Assembly (NCBI RefSeq): GCF_000407145.1
Contig: NZ_KE136474.1
Location: 248,001-312,000, forward strand
DNA length: 64,000 nt
Direction: 5' to 3'
Origin: Enterococcus caccae ATCC BAA-1240
GTDB taxonomy: Bacteria > Bacillota > Bacilli > Lactobacillales > Enterococcaceae
The notes under the pieces were generated by a model. The model was not told where the DNA came from. It was given only the letters and a program-made list of their open reading frames with translations, and searched no databases. The translations under genes and the position numbers were made by a program. Of this stretch, positions 45,263 through 54,338 are shown piece after piece. Position 1 is the first letter of the stretch, and the number at the start of each line of letters is the position of its first letter.

Positions 45263-47620
45263 TCAATACAAAGGCTGAAATAAATACAACTGGCAAGCAT
45301 TCAACGTCAATATTGTTTCAAGCTCATAACCAAAGGAATCAATCTGCTCTTTTTTCAATTCAAACCGGGGTACAATCTTCTGCTCTAAATACTTCTGTAA
45401 TTCATGATCTAACTCCGCCTGTCCGCCAACTCGAATCCAATCATTGTAAATACCGCCATGATCTTTATCCAAGACGTATTCCCGAATCAAGTAGTTTCCC
45501 ACAGGCAACTCACTTAAATGAATCTTCATTTTCTTTGTTTGATATTGTACTTGAAGCGTATCTACTGAGTCAAACGGATCCAAATAACTCGAATTGTATA
45601 ACAATAGCTGGAACTGCCCCTGATTTCGCGTCAAAATATAACCATCTCCACGAGCAACGAGCTCTCCTTTTAAATGACTCAAAAAACGTAATGAAAAAAA
45701 GAGCGGTCGACGTAATTCCTCATAAAGAAAAACCGATAAACTACTGTCTTCCCTAGTATGAGTTTGTCGTTCCTTTACCTTAATATTCAACCAATAAGCA
45801 ATTCCCGTCACTTCTTTTGACAGTTCAACAATTGATTCTAAAATCAATGCCGAACGGAAAAATGTTCCAGAAAAAGTATTGCCTTCTCCAACCAAAGTAT
45901 TCCAGTCTGTTAAAAATAATTCTGGCGCCCACTTTGAAAAGATAGAATCATTTTCTGATTGGCTTGCATTGATAACAGATTTCACTCGGTTCAAAATTTC
46001 TTGCTGATACTCTTTGAAGCGCAACGCATGCTCATCTTTGATTAAAGTTGACGCATAAGGATCTGCATGAAAACTAATAAAATCAGGCAAACAATGTTGG
46101 GCCCCTTGTTCTGCAATAAACGCTTGATATTGCTCGTATTCTTCTTCATCAAGTGAACGTAATGACATCAGCCCAAGCTTAGAACTAGAGCCTAATTGTT
46201 TCAATTTACGGTAAAAATAACGATATCCCCAACAATTGTCTTCATTCCAACACCCACTAACTTTTGGCAACGACCATTGAATATACCACTGATTCACTTC
46301 ATCTCTACCGTAGCGATTCAAAAAATGCCGCATGATTTTGAGCTGCTTGTCACACCATAGTTGGACTTCTTCTTTTGATGTGAAATTTTCTGGCAAATAC
46401 AGCTGAATCATTGGTTTCAACTGGATTTTCACTAAAAAATCAAACCATTGATTATTTAAAATATACTCTGACACCAGTAAAACATCATCTTCAAAATTCG
46501 TTTCTTCACAAAATCCTTCAAATTGAACTAAGTCAAACCCCAAATCTTTTTGCAAAATACACAATTCTCGTTGAACACCATTTGCTAAACCTTCCCCAGC
46601 AGGTCCAATTTTTATAATTTTTTTACTACTATGAAACTCTGACTGAAGCTCTTTAGGTAACACTAATTGCAAATGCTGTTCAATTGCCGCATTTTCATCT
46701 TCGATATCATTTTCTACCAAATATTTTGCTAATTCCTGTAACGCTGCCGCACCAGTAATTTCTTGATAATCAGTAATTTCTGTTGAGTGCTTTGCCTGAG
46801 CATTGGCTAAAGAATATTTTTTACGATAATTTGCTGGAGTTAATCCATAATGCTTTTTAAATACTTGATGAAAATTTTTAGCATTAGAAAAACCACTGTT
46901 CAAAGCAACTCTGATAACCGATTGCGTAGTTAAAATCAACGCTTCAGCAGCATGCATCAACCGAATTTGATTTAGGTACTCAGTAAAAGTAACCCCTACA
47001 TGTTTCTTAAAAGAGCGAGACAAATGATAGTAGGACATACCACTTGATTCTGCTAGCGCTTCCAATGAAATGGGCTGATCATAGCTTTTTTGAATCAGCT
47101 CCAGCAACTGAGCTAAACGATCATCCGCTATTTCAGATTTTACTTGAAGAGCTGGAACAACCTCTTTTTTAAACCCCTTGACCAATTGTGTTAGCACTGT
47201 AAAAAAATGCTGATAAACTTCCAATTCACTTTCTTCATTTTGCTTAAAATAAGCAGCCATCAGATGAACAAGCGCTTCACGTAGCTGTTGGATTTTTTTT
47301 GTCCCGACAAGCTTAGATTGCTGTGAAGTTGAACACTCAATATACGGCAGCCAGTTTTCTTTAAATTGAGAGGTGATCGGTGATCTAGAAATGCGTAACG
47401 ATAACAATAAGTTCTTTTCTGAACTCTGAATCTGAAATTGCTGACGTGGATTAATAACTAGTACATCATCCCTACTTAACTTATAGTCTTTTCCAGCAGT
47501 TGTCACAGTCATACTACCATTAAGCATAAGAAAAAGGGTTAAATAGTCACTGATTTGCGGCGGAACATCATTAACTTTCATCAACGATAGATGAAAAGGA
47601 AATTGGTTAGATTCTCCCAT
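45263..47620 (-). CDS. AraC-family regulator fused to an inactive GH39-like domain
   Basis: The 785-residue protein has an N-terminal cupin-like sensor (about 1-90), an AraC double helix-turn-helix (about 165-270; ISLEALAESSGMSYYHLSRSFKKHVG, then ALNSGFSNAKNFHQVFKKHYG split here by commas), and a C-terminal half like GH39 beta-xylosidases: KIGPAGEGLANGVQREL, ISFHADPY, and ELFLTDWNTL. GH39 enzymes need Glu in WNEP and TEWN; here these read QWSLP and TDWN, so the domain is likely a sugar sensor, not an enzyme. The gene is divergent from the DeoR-GH1-EIIC group and probably controls beta-glycoside use. Confidence 0.85.
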   Translation of the reverse strand: MGESNQFPFHLSLMKVNDVPPQISDYLTLFLMLNGSMTVTTAGKDYKLSRDDVLVINPRQQFQIQSSEKNLLLSLRISRSPITSQFKENWLPYIECSTSQQSKLVGTKKIQQLREALVHLMAAYFKQNEESELEVYQHFFTVLTQLVKGFKKEVVPALQVKSEIADDRLAQLLELIQKSYDQPISLEALAESSGMSYYHLSRSFKKHVGVTFTEYLNQIRLMHAAEALILTTQSVIRVALNSGFSNAKNFHQVFKKHYGLTPANYRKKYSLANAQAKHSTEITDYQEITGAAALQELAKYLVENDIEDENAAIEQHLQLVLPKELQSEFHSSKKIIKIGPAGEGLANGVQRELCILQKDLGFDLVQFEGFCEETNFEDDVLLVSEYILNNQWFDFLVKIQLKPMIQLYLPENFTSKEEVQLWCDKQLKIMRHFLNRYGRDEVNQWYIQWSLPKVSGCWNEDNCWGYRYFYRKLKQLGSSSKLGLMSLRSLDEEEYEQYQAFIAEQGAQHCLPDFISFHADPYASTLIKDEHALRFKEYQQEILNRVKSVINASQSENDSIFSKWAPELFLTDWNTLVGEGNTFSGTFFRSALILESIVELSKEVTGIAYWLNIKVKERQTHTREDSSLSVFLYEELRRPLFFSLRFLSHLKGELVARGDGYILTRNQGQFQLLLYNSSYLDPFDSVDTLQVQYQTKKMKIHLSELPVGNYLIREYVLDKDHGGIYNDWIRVGGQAELDHELQKYLEQKIVPRFELKKEQIDSFGYELETILTLNACQLYLFQPLY

Positions 47621-47690
47621 AAATTTAGCCCTCCTTGCTTCCTGCTAGTTTGTTTAACAAAATATATCATCAAATCCTCGGTGAAACAAG

Positions 47691-47720
47691 TTGTCATTTG
47701 GGTCGAAAATTGTCTATACT
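47691..47720 (+). promoter_or_regulatory. Promoter of the DeoR-type regulator gene
   Basis: TTGTCA (47691-47696), 18 bases, TATACT (47715-47720). It lies in the 213-bp space between the divergent AraC-GH39 and DeoR genes. Confidence 0.6.
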
Positions 47721-47833
47721 ATGAATAATTTAGAAAAAGCTACGTTTTAACCTAGCTAAATGAGCCAGCTCATTACTCCGTTTTTCTTCAAATCTATTGT
47801 GCCAGTTATGCTTTCAAATTTAGGAGGATCAAT

Positions 47834-48607
47834 ATGAAAACGAGTCAAGGTGATGTGTTTAGAAGACGAGAAAACTTGATAGAACAATTAAAGCAAAAAG
47901 AACATTTAACAGTTCGTGAGTTAGCCAAATTTTTTAATGTTTCAGCCGTGACGATCAGACGCGATCTATTATTTTTAGAAAAGAAAAAAATGATCGAACG
48001 GTTTTACGGTGGTGTAAGATTAATCGAAAAACAAACATTGTCGCAGCAGCCACTCCTAGAGAAAAAAGTATTTCCTATTGCAGTTTTTGTTGAGGAACTC
48101 TCCGCTTTCCTACCTCATAAAGCACAAATTTTTGTTGGCGCTGGACTTTTTTCAACAGCTATTATTCAGGCATTCTCTTTTCTTGAAATCACTATTTTAA
48201 CAAATGACGTTTCGGCTCTTTTTATCGATCATCCGGAAAAAAAAGCTTTGATTACAATCAGTGGTGGTGAGCTGGAGAAAAATACAAATGCGCTTGTTGG
48301 TGATTTTGCTACCTATACTTTTAACAAAGTCGAAGCTGATCTTTGTATCATTGAAGCTACCGGTTTTAATTCTCACGAAGTAACCACCAAAACGTTGAGC
48401 GAGTCCTTTATTTATCGAACGATGATTCAGCATACCAAAGGACTAAAAATCGTGTACACACCTTCTAGTAATTTAGAAACTGTCAGCTCATTCATGATTG
48501 ATCGAACCTTTTTATTTGATACATTATATACAGATTCCTCTATTTCACCTAGACTTTTGGCAAGCTATCAAGCACAAGGAATCTCCGTTAAAGTGTTATT
48601 TGAATAA
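47834..48607 (+). CDS. DeoR-family transcriptional regulator
   Basis: The 257-residue regulator has an N-terminal winged helix (LTVRELAKFFNVSAVTIRRDLLFLEKK, about 26-52, then ERFYGGVRLIE) and a DeoR sensor domain (IFVGAGLFSTAIIQAF, LTNDVSAL, ISGGELEKNTNALVG). The C-terminal domain is less conserved than in the nagA-linked relative. It lies upstream of the GH1 and EIIC genes on the same strand and is likely their local regulator. TTAGGAGG precedes the ATG. Confidence 0.9.
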   Translation: MKTSQGDVFRRRENLIEQLKQKEHLTVRELAKFFNVSAVTIRRDLLFLEKKKMIERFYGGVRLIEKQTLSQQPLLEKKVFPIAVFVEELSAFLPHKAQIFVGAGLFSTAIIQAFSFLEITILTNDVSALFIDHPEKKALITISGGELEKNTNALVGDFATYTFNKVEADLCIIEATGFNSHEVTTKTLSESFIYRTMIQHTKGLKIVYTPSSNLETVSSFMIDRTFLFDTLYTDSSISPRLLASYQAQGISVKVLFE

Positions 48608-48660
48608 AAAAGGTATACTAGATAGGTTCGCTTTTTCTTGAGCAAATACTTTCCGTTTCA

Positions 48661-48692
48661 AACTGTTCATAAAAATACTTTCATGAACAGTT
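48661..48692 (+). promoter_or_regulatory. Hairpin upstream of the GH1 gene
   Basis: AACTGTTCAT (48661-48670) and ATGAACAGTT (48683-48692) are perfect inverted repeats with a 12-base loop. There is no T run. It could terminate the DeoR gene weakly, stabilise the GH1 message or bind a regulator. Confidence 0.45.
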
Positions 48693-48740
48693 CTTTGAAT
48701 TGTATTGAATTTACTCGAACAATCACTTAATCTAAAGCCA

Positions 48741-48755
48741 AAGAAAACGCTTTAA
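48741..48755. promoter_or_regulatory. Catabolite-responsive element upstream of the GH1 gene
   Basis: AAGAAAACGCTTTAA matches WTGAAARCGYTTWNN with one mismatch and lies 24 bases before the GH1 start. It suggests CcpA repression of beta-glucoside use by glucose. Confidence 0.65.
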
Positions 48756-48778
48756 AAAAATACAGAATGGAGAAACCA

Positions 48779-50170
48779 ATGACACATACATTTCCAGAAA
48801 ATTTCCTATGGGGCGCGTCGATTTCGGCCCACCAAACAGAAGGAGCTTATCAAACAGATGGCAAAGGCTTGAGCGTTCAGGATACACGTCCAAGAGATAA
48901 TCATGAGATCGCTGATTTTACAGTAGCCGTAGATCATTATCATCATTACAAAGAAGATATTCGTTTATTAGCTGAAATGGGCATCAAAATCTTTCGCTTT
49001 TCGATTGCTTGGACACGAATTTTCCCAGCTGGACGAGGAGAGATCAATCAAAAAGGATTACAACATTATAGCGATGTGATCGAGGAATTACTAAAATACG
49101 GTATTCAGCCTTACATCACCTTGAATCACTTTGATTTACCCCAAGCATTAGAAGATGAAGGTGGCTGGAGTGTCCGCAGTACCGTGGATGCATTCAAACG
49201 ATATGCTGAAACGTTGTTTGAAGCCTATGGTGATCGAGTAACGCACTGGCTGACGATCAATGAGCCGAACATCATGCTTTTGGTAGATAAAAAAATCCTA
49301 GGCAAAGAAATTCCATTACAAGAAAAATACCAACAATTTCATCATCTAATGATCGCTGAAAAATATGCCTTCAAACGGTGCCATGAATTGATCGAAGGCG
49401 GACAAATCGGACCAGTTCCGAATATTTCTCTTGTGTATCCTGCAACCAGTAAACCAATGGATAATCAGGCTGCCCTTTATTTTAATAGTGTTCGTAATTG
49501 GGCCTATCTAGATTTTTCTTGCTTTGGTCGTTATAACGCAGTCTTTAAGGACTATTTAAACCGAAACGGTATCACGATTGAATTCGCCGCTGAAGATCAG
49601 GAATTGATGGAGCACAACTTCCCTGATTTTGTTGCTATGAATTTTTACACCACCGTCACTGTCGAAAAACCAACTGAAAAAGACGGCATGGCAAACGGCA
49701 TCAGCGATCAGCAAAGCGAAGATATTATGGAGTGGGGCTTTTATAAAGGCTTCACCAATCCTTATTTGAAGAAAAATGAATTCAATTGGACGATCGATCC
49801 TGATGGTTTGAAAACCACTTTGCAAACTCTGTATGACCGTTACCATTTACCAATCATTATCACTGAAAATGGTTTAGGGGCTAAAGATGAGCTGACAGAT
49901 GACGGGAAAATCCATGACAGTTACCGTATCAATTATTTAAATCAACATATCGACCAATGTTTACAGGCTGTTGAAGCAGGTGTTGACTTGATTGGTTATA
50001 GCCCGTGGTCAGCGATTGACTTGATCAGCGTTCATGAAGGTATCAGCAAACGTTACGGCTTTATTTATGTAGATCGTACCGAGCAGAATGAAAAAGAACT
50101 CACTCGCTATAAAAAAGACAGCTTTTATTGGTACCAAACATTGATCGAAACGAATCAATTGCCCTCTTAA
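48779..50170 (+). CDS. 6-phospho-beta-glucosidase, GH1 family
   Basis: The 463-residue cytosolic enzyme hydrolyses phosphorylated beta-glucosides brought in by a PTS. GH1 signatures: N-terminal FPENFLWGASISAHQTEGAY, acid/base Glu in LTINEPNIM, nucleophile Glu in IIITENGLGAKDEL. ISVHEGISKRYGFIYVD supplies the Ser, Lys and Tyr that bind the 6-phosphate in this subgroup. I chose ATG 48779 because GGAG lies seven bases upstream; the in-frame ATG at 48767 contains that site. The EIIC gene follows after 15 bases. Confidence 0.92.
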   Translation: MTHTFPENFLWGASISAHQTEGAYQTDGKGLSVQDTRPRDNHEIADFTVAVDHYHHYKEDIRLLAEMGIKIFRFSIAWTRIFPAGRGEINQKGLQHYSDVIEELLKYGIQPYITLNHFDLPQALEDEGGWSVRSTVDAFKRYAETLFEAYGDRVTHWLTINEPNIMLLVDKKILGKEIPLQEKYQQFHHLMIAEKYAFKRCHELIEGGQIGPVPNISLVYPATSKPMDNQAALYFNSVRNWAYLDFSCFGRYNAVFKDYLNRNGITIEFAAEDQELMEHNFPDFVAMNFYTTVTVEKPTEKDGMANGISDQQSEDIMEWGFYKGFTNPYLKKNEFNWTIDPDGLKTTLQTLYDRYHLPIIITENGLGAKDELTDDGKIHDSYRINYLNQHIDQCLQAVEAGVDLIGYSPWSAIDLISVHEGISKRYGFIYVDRTEQNEKELTRYKKDSFYWYQTLIETNQLPS

Positions 50171-50185
50171 AGAAAGGAGAAAAAA

Positions 50186-51532
50186 ATGAATAAAGTATTT
50201 ACGTTTTTAGAAACAAAACTCATGCCCCCTTTGAATAAAGTTGCGAATTTGCGCTTTATTCGCGCGATTATGCAAGCTGGGATCATCACAGTGCCGTTTA
50301 CGATCGTCGGCTCGATCTTTCTGATCATCAACAATTTGCCGCAGATCATTCCACCACTCGCGCCTTTTTTTGAAAGTACGATTTTGAAATTCGCGCCAAT
50401 TTATAGTGTGGCGACTACCATGTCGATTGGTTCGATTGCCATTTTTTACTGTTTAGCGACGGCTTATTACCTAACCGATATTTATCGAAAAGAAGAAAGT
50501 GACGGACTGAGTAGTTTTGTTGGGGCGATTTTAGGGTTATTTGCCTTTTTAATGACGATCGTGCAAACAGACATCGTCGATGGTGGTGCCCAGTTGATTC
50601 AATCGAAAAGTGAGACATCGATTGTTTATAACGGTATCGCACTAGGCGGCTGGATTACTCGTTTTAGTGGTGTTGGCATTTTTATCGGGATCATTACAGC
50701 AGTGATTGCGACACAAGTTTATCGCTGGTGTGTGAAAAAGAATATCACGATTCGGATGCCAGAAGGCGTACCTGATGGTGTAAGTAAAGCTTTTGCTTCA
50801 TTGATTCCTGCTATTTTTATTGCGTTTGTAATGTTATTTATCAATACGATTTTAGCGATATTCCATACTGATTTACATGGATTATTATCGAAACCGTTTG
50901 AGTTTGTAAAAGATTTGACGGGTTCTTGGCTAGGGATCATCGTCATCATGTTGTTGATCCATCTACTTTGGGCTGTTGGGGTTCATGGAACAGCTGTCAT
51001 CAAAAATAGTTTTATCAATCCGATTTTATTGGTAGCATTGACAGAGAATATTGATGGCGGTTCGAATATTTTCGCTGGCGATTTCGTCAATATGTATATC
51101 TTTATTGGTGGTGCAGGTAGTACGCTCGGATTGGTTTTATTGATGATTTTTGTAGCAAAATCTGATCAGTTAAAAGTCTTGGGGAAAGCCGCTGTGCTAC
51201 CTGGCTTGTTTAATATCAATGAGCCAGTGATTTTTGGGGCACCAATCGTCTATAATCCTTATTTGATTATTCCGTTTATTGTAACGCCTTTGATCAATGT
51301 GACCATTGCTTATTTTGCTACTTCTCTTGGCTTAGTGAATAAAGTGATTACTGGAATTCCTTGGATTTCGCCTGTAGGAATTGGAGCGTTTCTGGGAACT
51401 GGTGGTGATTTTAGAGCAGTGGTGATTGCGTTGATTAATTTGGCCGTTTCAATTGTTTGTTACTATCCGTTTTTCAAAATGTATGATGGGAAGCTGTATG
51501 GAGAACAGATGGCGGCTGTTGATAAAGATTAA
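50186..51532 (+). CDS. celB: PTS system, lactose/cellobiose-type EIIC component
   Basis: The 448-residue membrane permease belongs to the lactose/cellobiose family of phosphotransferase systems; it moves beta-glucosides across the membrane while they are phosphorylated. About ten hydrophobic segments are seen, with the family motif NEPVIFGAPIVYNPYLIIPF near residue 345. Neither EIIA nor EIIB lies next to it, so these must be supplied from elsewhere. AAAGAAAGGAG precedes the ATG. The coding sequence is somewhat richer in G and C at third positions than its neighbours. A terminator follows. Confidence 0.92.
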   Translation: MNKVFTFLETKLMPPLNKVANLRFIRAIMQAGIITVPFTIVGSIFLIINNLPQIIPPLAPFFESTILKFAPIYSVATTMSIGSIAIFYCLATAYYLTDIYRKEESDGLSSFVGAILGLFAFLMTIVQTDIVDGGAQLIQSKSETSIVYNGIALGGWITRFSGVGIFIGIITAVIATQVYRWCVKKNITIRMPEGVPDGVSKAFASLIPAIFIAFVMLFINTILAIFHTDLHGLLSKPFEFVKDLTGSWLGIIVIMLLIHLLWAVGVHGTAVIKNSFINPILLVALTENIDGGSNIFAGDFVNMYIFIGGAGSTLGLVLLMIFVAKSDQLKVLGKAAVLPGLFNINEPVIFGAPIVYNPYLIIPFIVTPLINVTIAYFATSLGLVNKVITGIPWISPVGIGAFLGTGGDFRAVVIALINLAVSIVCYYPFFKMYDGKLYGEQMAAVDKD

Positions 51533-51537
51533 TTTAA

Positions 51538-51578
51538 AAAAAAGATAGCAGTTCTGTAACAGAACTGCTATCTTTTTT
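51538..51578 (+). terminator. Terminator after the EIIC gene
   Basis: AAAAAAGATAGCAGTTCTGT (51538-51557) and its exact complement (51559-51578) give a 17-20 bp stem ending in TTTTTT. It also faces the converging rnfD gene. Confidence 0.92.
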
Positions 51579-51602
51579 AGTTTAATATTTTTTGAGAAGA
51601 TA

Positions 51603-52559
51603 TCATTCCCCATAAATCCTCGACACCGTATATCTATTGATCAACGGCGTCAACAAGTTCATCACTAAAATCGCCACACCGATTCCACCAGGTAAGTCCA
51701 AACTAATTCTCAAGACAACTGCCAACACACCACAGCCGATCGCAAAAATATACTTCCCTTTATCCGTCAATGGTGAAGTCGTATAATCTGTCACCATAAA
51801 GACTGCAGCAAAAATCAATGCGCCACTCAGCAAATGAGCACTAGCAAATGAAAAATCAAACCCGCTATATAACAGAATTGCGCTATAAAATGAGCCTAAT
51901 GTTAGAACAGGAACCAACGGATTGATGATTTTACGTGCAATCAAATAAACAGCTGATAAAAGTAACGCAAACTTACACGTCTCTCCAATCGGTCCACCTA
52001 AACCATACCCCATAAACAACTCAAACAAATCTGGTGTCGTGGGTGAAACCTCTCTAGCAAAATTGCCTAAATCAGCTAATGGTGTTGCTGTTGCGACAAC
52101 ATCTGGTTGCGGTGTGACCCAGTTCGTGATCCACGGTGAGAAAAATAATTTCAATAATACACGAGCTGCCACAGCTGGGTTCAACCAATTTCTGCCGATC
52201 CCGCCAGTCAACTGCTTTACAACAATAATCGCAATAAAGTCTCCAATAAGCAATGTCCATAATGGCGCTGTCACAGGCAATGTCAAAGCCAAAAGCCAAC
52301 CTGTAATCACCGCACTATAATCCGTTATCGTCACTTTTTTGTGAACTATTTTCTGAAAAGAAAATTCCAACCCTACACAGGTAACAATACTTACCACTAC
52401 CATTACTAATGACCACCAGCCAAAAAAGTACGTAGCGGCAATCGTTGGAAATGCTAAAGCAATCAACACTTGCTGCATGATCCACTGAGAGGTCCATTTT
52501 TCTCTAATATGAGGGCCCATAAATGGTCCCGTACTTGTATACTCTTTATTTACCATCAT
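51603..52559 (-). CDS. rnfD: RnfD/NqrB-like membrane flavoprotein subunit
   Basis: The 318-residue protein resembles RnfD of the Rnf ferredoxin:NAD+ oxidoreductase. It has about nine or ten transmembrane helices, GGIGRNWLNPAVAARVLL (family Asn-Pro motif, near 119-136), DVVATATPLAD at 153-163 whose Thr-159 matches the residue that carries covalent FMN in RnfD (normally SGATPL), and VTDYTTSPLTDKGKYIF near the end. It overlaps rnfC by four bases. No rnfA, B, E, G or apbE gene is in the window, so the pair is not a classical Rnf operon. Partner proteins are unknown. Confidence 0.88.
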   Translation of the reverse strand: MMVNKEYTSTGPFMGPHIREKWTSQWIMQQVLIALAFPTIAATYFFGWWSLVMVVVSIVTCVGLEFSFQKIVHKKVTITDYSAVITGWLLALTLPVTAPLWTLLIGDFIAIIVVKQLTGGIGRNWLNPAVAARVLLKLFFSPWITNWVTPQPDVVATATPLADLGNFAREVSPTTPDLFELFMGYGLGGPIGETCKFALLLSAVYLIARKIINPLVPVLTLGSFYSAILLYSGFDFSFASAHLLSGALIFAAVFMVTDYTTSPLTDKGKYIFAIGCGVLAVVLRISLDLPGGIGVAILVMNLLTPLINRYTVSRIYGE

Positions 52560-53845
52560 CGACTCTCCAATACTTTTTGCTTTGCCGCTCGGATATCACC
52601 TAAAATATCGATTTTTGACGGACAAATATACGAACATGCGCCACAATCAATACAGTTCAACACACCTAAGCGTTTTGCTTCTTCAATATCACCTGCTCGA
52701 TACGCATTACTGATAGAGATCGGTTGTAAATTGACGGGACATGCATTCACGCACTCTGAACAGCGAATACAATTTTGTTCTTCGGGAATTTTCGCCTCTT
52801 CTCTAGTCAACGCAAGAATCAACGAAGTTGTTTTTGTGACTGGTTCATCTAAATTTTGAATCACTTTCCCCATCATCGGTCCGCCATTAATCAATTTCAT
52901 CGGGCTTTCAATAAAACCGCCGCACGCTTCAATGACATGTTCGATCGGTGTGCCGATTCTCACACGTAAGTTTTGAGGCGTCTTGATTGGTGTACCAGAA
53001 ACCGTCACAACTCGATCGATCAATGGTCGATTTTCTTTCAATGCATGAAATGTTGCCAATAACGTAGACACATTCATGATCCCAACATTTAAATCAATCG
53101 GTAATTTTCCTACTGGCAGTTCTGTTCCAAGGACCGCTTTCATAACGATCTTTTCAGCGCCTTGAGGATAGTGATTCGGCAATATTTTCAGTTTGATACG
53201 GTCATTATCGATCTTAGCATTTAGTTTTTGGATAGCTTCTTCCGATGAACTTTCGATTGCAATCACACATTGTTTGATTGATAGCATTTCTTGAAGCAGA
53301 CTGATCCCTTCGATAAACTCATTCAGCTGCTCAATGATAATTCGTCTATCAGCCGTAACAAAAGGTTCACACTCGACCGCGTTAACGATCAACGTTTCCA
53401 TCTTCTGGTGTTCTTTGAAAAGAAATTTTACATCTGTTGGAAAACCAGCTCCGCCCATGCCGACAATTCCGTTGTTTTTAATGATATCAACTATGTTTTC
53501 ATTCCCTGATTGTGGTATTTCATATGTATCTTTAAAATCATTTTTGATGACTACAACGGACACTTCGTTTACTCCAATGATTCTTTGCTCAATTTTTTCA
53601 ACAGTTCCTGAAACTGAGCTATGTATGTTTGCTGAAATCAAGCCATCTTTTGCTCCGATCAACGTTCCTATTTTCACTTCTTGACCAATGGAAACAACAA
53701 TTTTTGCAGGTTTACCGATATGCATATTCATTGGTAAAATAATCTGCTTGGGAGCACTTAGTTCTGTGATTGATTCTAGCTTGGTTAACCACTTATTTTT
53801 GGGAACCATAACACCGCCAAGCTTTCTTTTCATTCTAAAAAACAT
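52556..53845 (-). CDS. rnfC: RnfC-like NADH- and iron-sulfur-binding subunit
   Basis: The 429-residue peripheral protein has an N-terminal barrel-sandwich region, the nucleotide/FMN-binding glycine motif GIVGMGGAGFPTDVKFLF near 125-145, a SLBB domain near 280-330, and two 4Fe-4S motifs: CIRCSECVNACP (359-370) and CIDCGACSYICP (398-409). It should take electrons from NADH and pass them to the membrane subunit RnfD encoded next. A 30-residue membrane protein gene lies 36 bases upstream. GGAAGGA precedes the ATG. Confidence 0.9.
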   Translation of the reverse strand: MFFRMKRKLGGVMVPKNKWLTKLESITELSAPKQIILPMNMHIGKPAKIVVSIGQEVKIGTLIGAKDGLISANIHSSVSGTVEKIEQRIIGVNEVSVVVIKNDFKDTYEIPQSGNENIVDIIKNNGIVGMGGAGFPTDVKFLFKEHQKMETLIVNAVECEPFVTADRRIIIEQLNEFIEGISLLQEMLSIKQCVIAIESSSEEAIQKLNAKIDNDRIKLKILPNHYPQGAEKIVMKAVLGTELPVGKLPIDLNVGIMNVSTLLATFHALKENRPLIDRVVTVSGTPIKTPQNLRVRIGTPIEHVIEACGGFIESPMKLINGGPMMGKVIQNLDEPVTKTTSLILALTREEAKIPEEQNCIRCSECVNACPVNLQPISISNAYRAGDIEEAKRLGVLNCIDCGACSYICPSKIDILGDIRAAKQKVLESR

Positions 53846-53881
53846 TGATTTTCCTTCCTTCTAACTTAAAAATTTTTTCTT

Positions 53882-53974
53882 TTATCTATAAATAAAAAAG
53901 TAGTAAACTAATGCAATCGCTACAATGAATAGTTGCAACGTCAAACCCCAAATTTCATATCTTTCTCTTTTCAT
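53882..53974 (-). CDS. 30-residue membrane microprotein upstream of rnfC
   Basis: A short frame reads MKRERYEIWGLTLQLF followed by IVAIALVYYFFIYR and a TAA stop. AAGGAG lies six bases before the ATG. The sequence is a basic N-terminus, one membrane helix (about 9-28) and a terminal Arg, the usual form of small stabilising subunits of membrane complexes. It is 36 bases from rnfC on the same strand and probably heads the operon. It is too short to judge by length; the ribosome binding site, composition and position support it. Confidence 0.7.
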   Translation of the reverse strand: MKRERYEIWGLTLQLFIVAIALVYYFFIYR

Positions 53975-54338
53975 GAATTACTCCTTTTCCAGCTTTATTT
54001 CTGCTATGTATCACAATAATTTCCCTATTAAATTCAGCATATCATCAAATTTTATAACTCATAGTTACTTTTTTCCGCTAATTGACCAAAGATGAACTTG
54101 CGATTCACTCTATGTTTCAATTTCTTAACTGATTTTTATCATTAAAATAAATAAACCGTTTTCCATATACCAAAAATGAGCTGTGTTATTAGATTAGATT
54201 ATAAAAATATAACTAAAAATCAATATTTTCCAGCTATAAAACAAATTTTGATATTTTTTATACAAAAAAAAGACAGACATTATTTTTCTGTTTTTTTCAT
54301 ACAGAAAAATAATGTCTATCGACTTATACCGCTAAGTT
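53975..54338. other. AT-rich intergenic region between the rnf operon and prs
   Basis: It should hold the rnf operon promoter and the prs terminator (54276-54316). I see no further gene; an open stretch on the plus strand at 54176-54370 has no binding site and runs through the terminator. Confidence 0.5.
54276..54316 (-). terminator. Terminator of prs
   Basis: GACATTATTTTTCTGT (54276-54291) and its exact complement (54301-54316) form a 16-bp stem with a 9-base loop; on the minus strand TGTCTTTTTTTTG follows. Confidence 0.88.

Noticed and set aside
45160..45756. 198-codon plus-strand open frame
   Set aside because: It lies antisense to the AraC-GH39 gene and the small charged protein gene, has no binding site, and its composition is that of a shadow frame.
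48661..48692. BglG/LicT-type antiterminator (RAT) site before the beta-glucosidase gene
   Set aside because: The hairpin lacks the RAT consensus, no overlapping terminator with T run follows, and no BglG-type gene is present.
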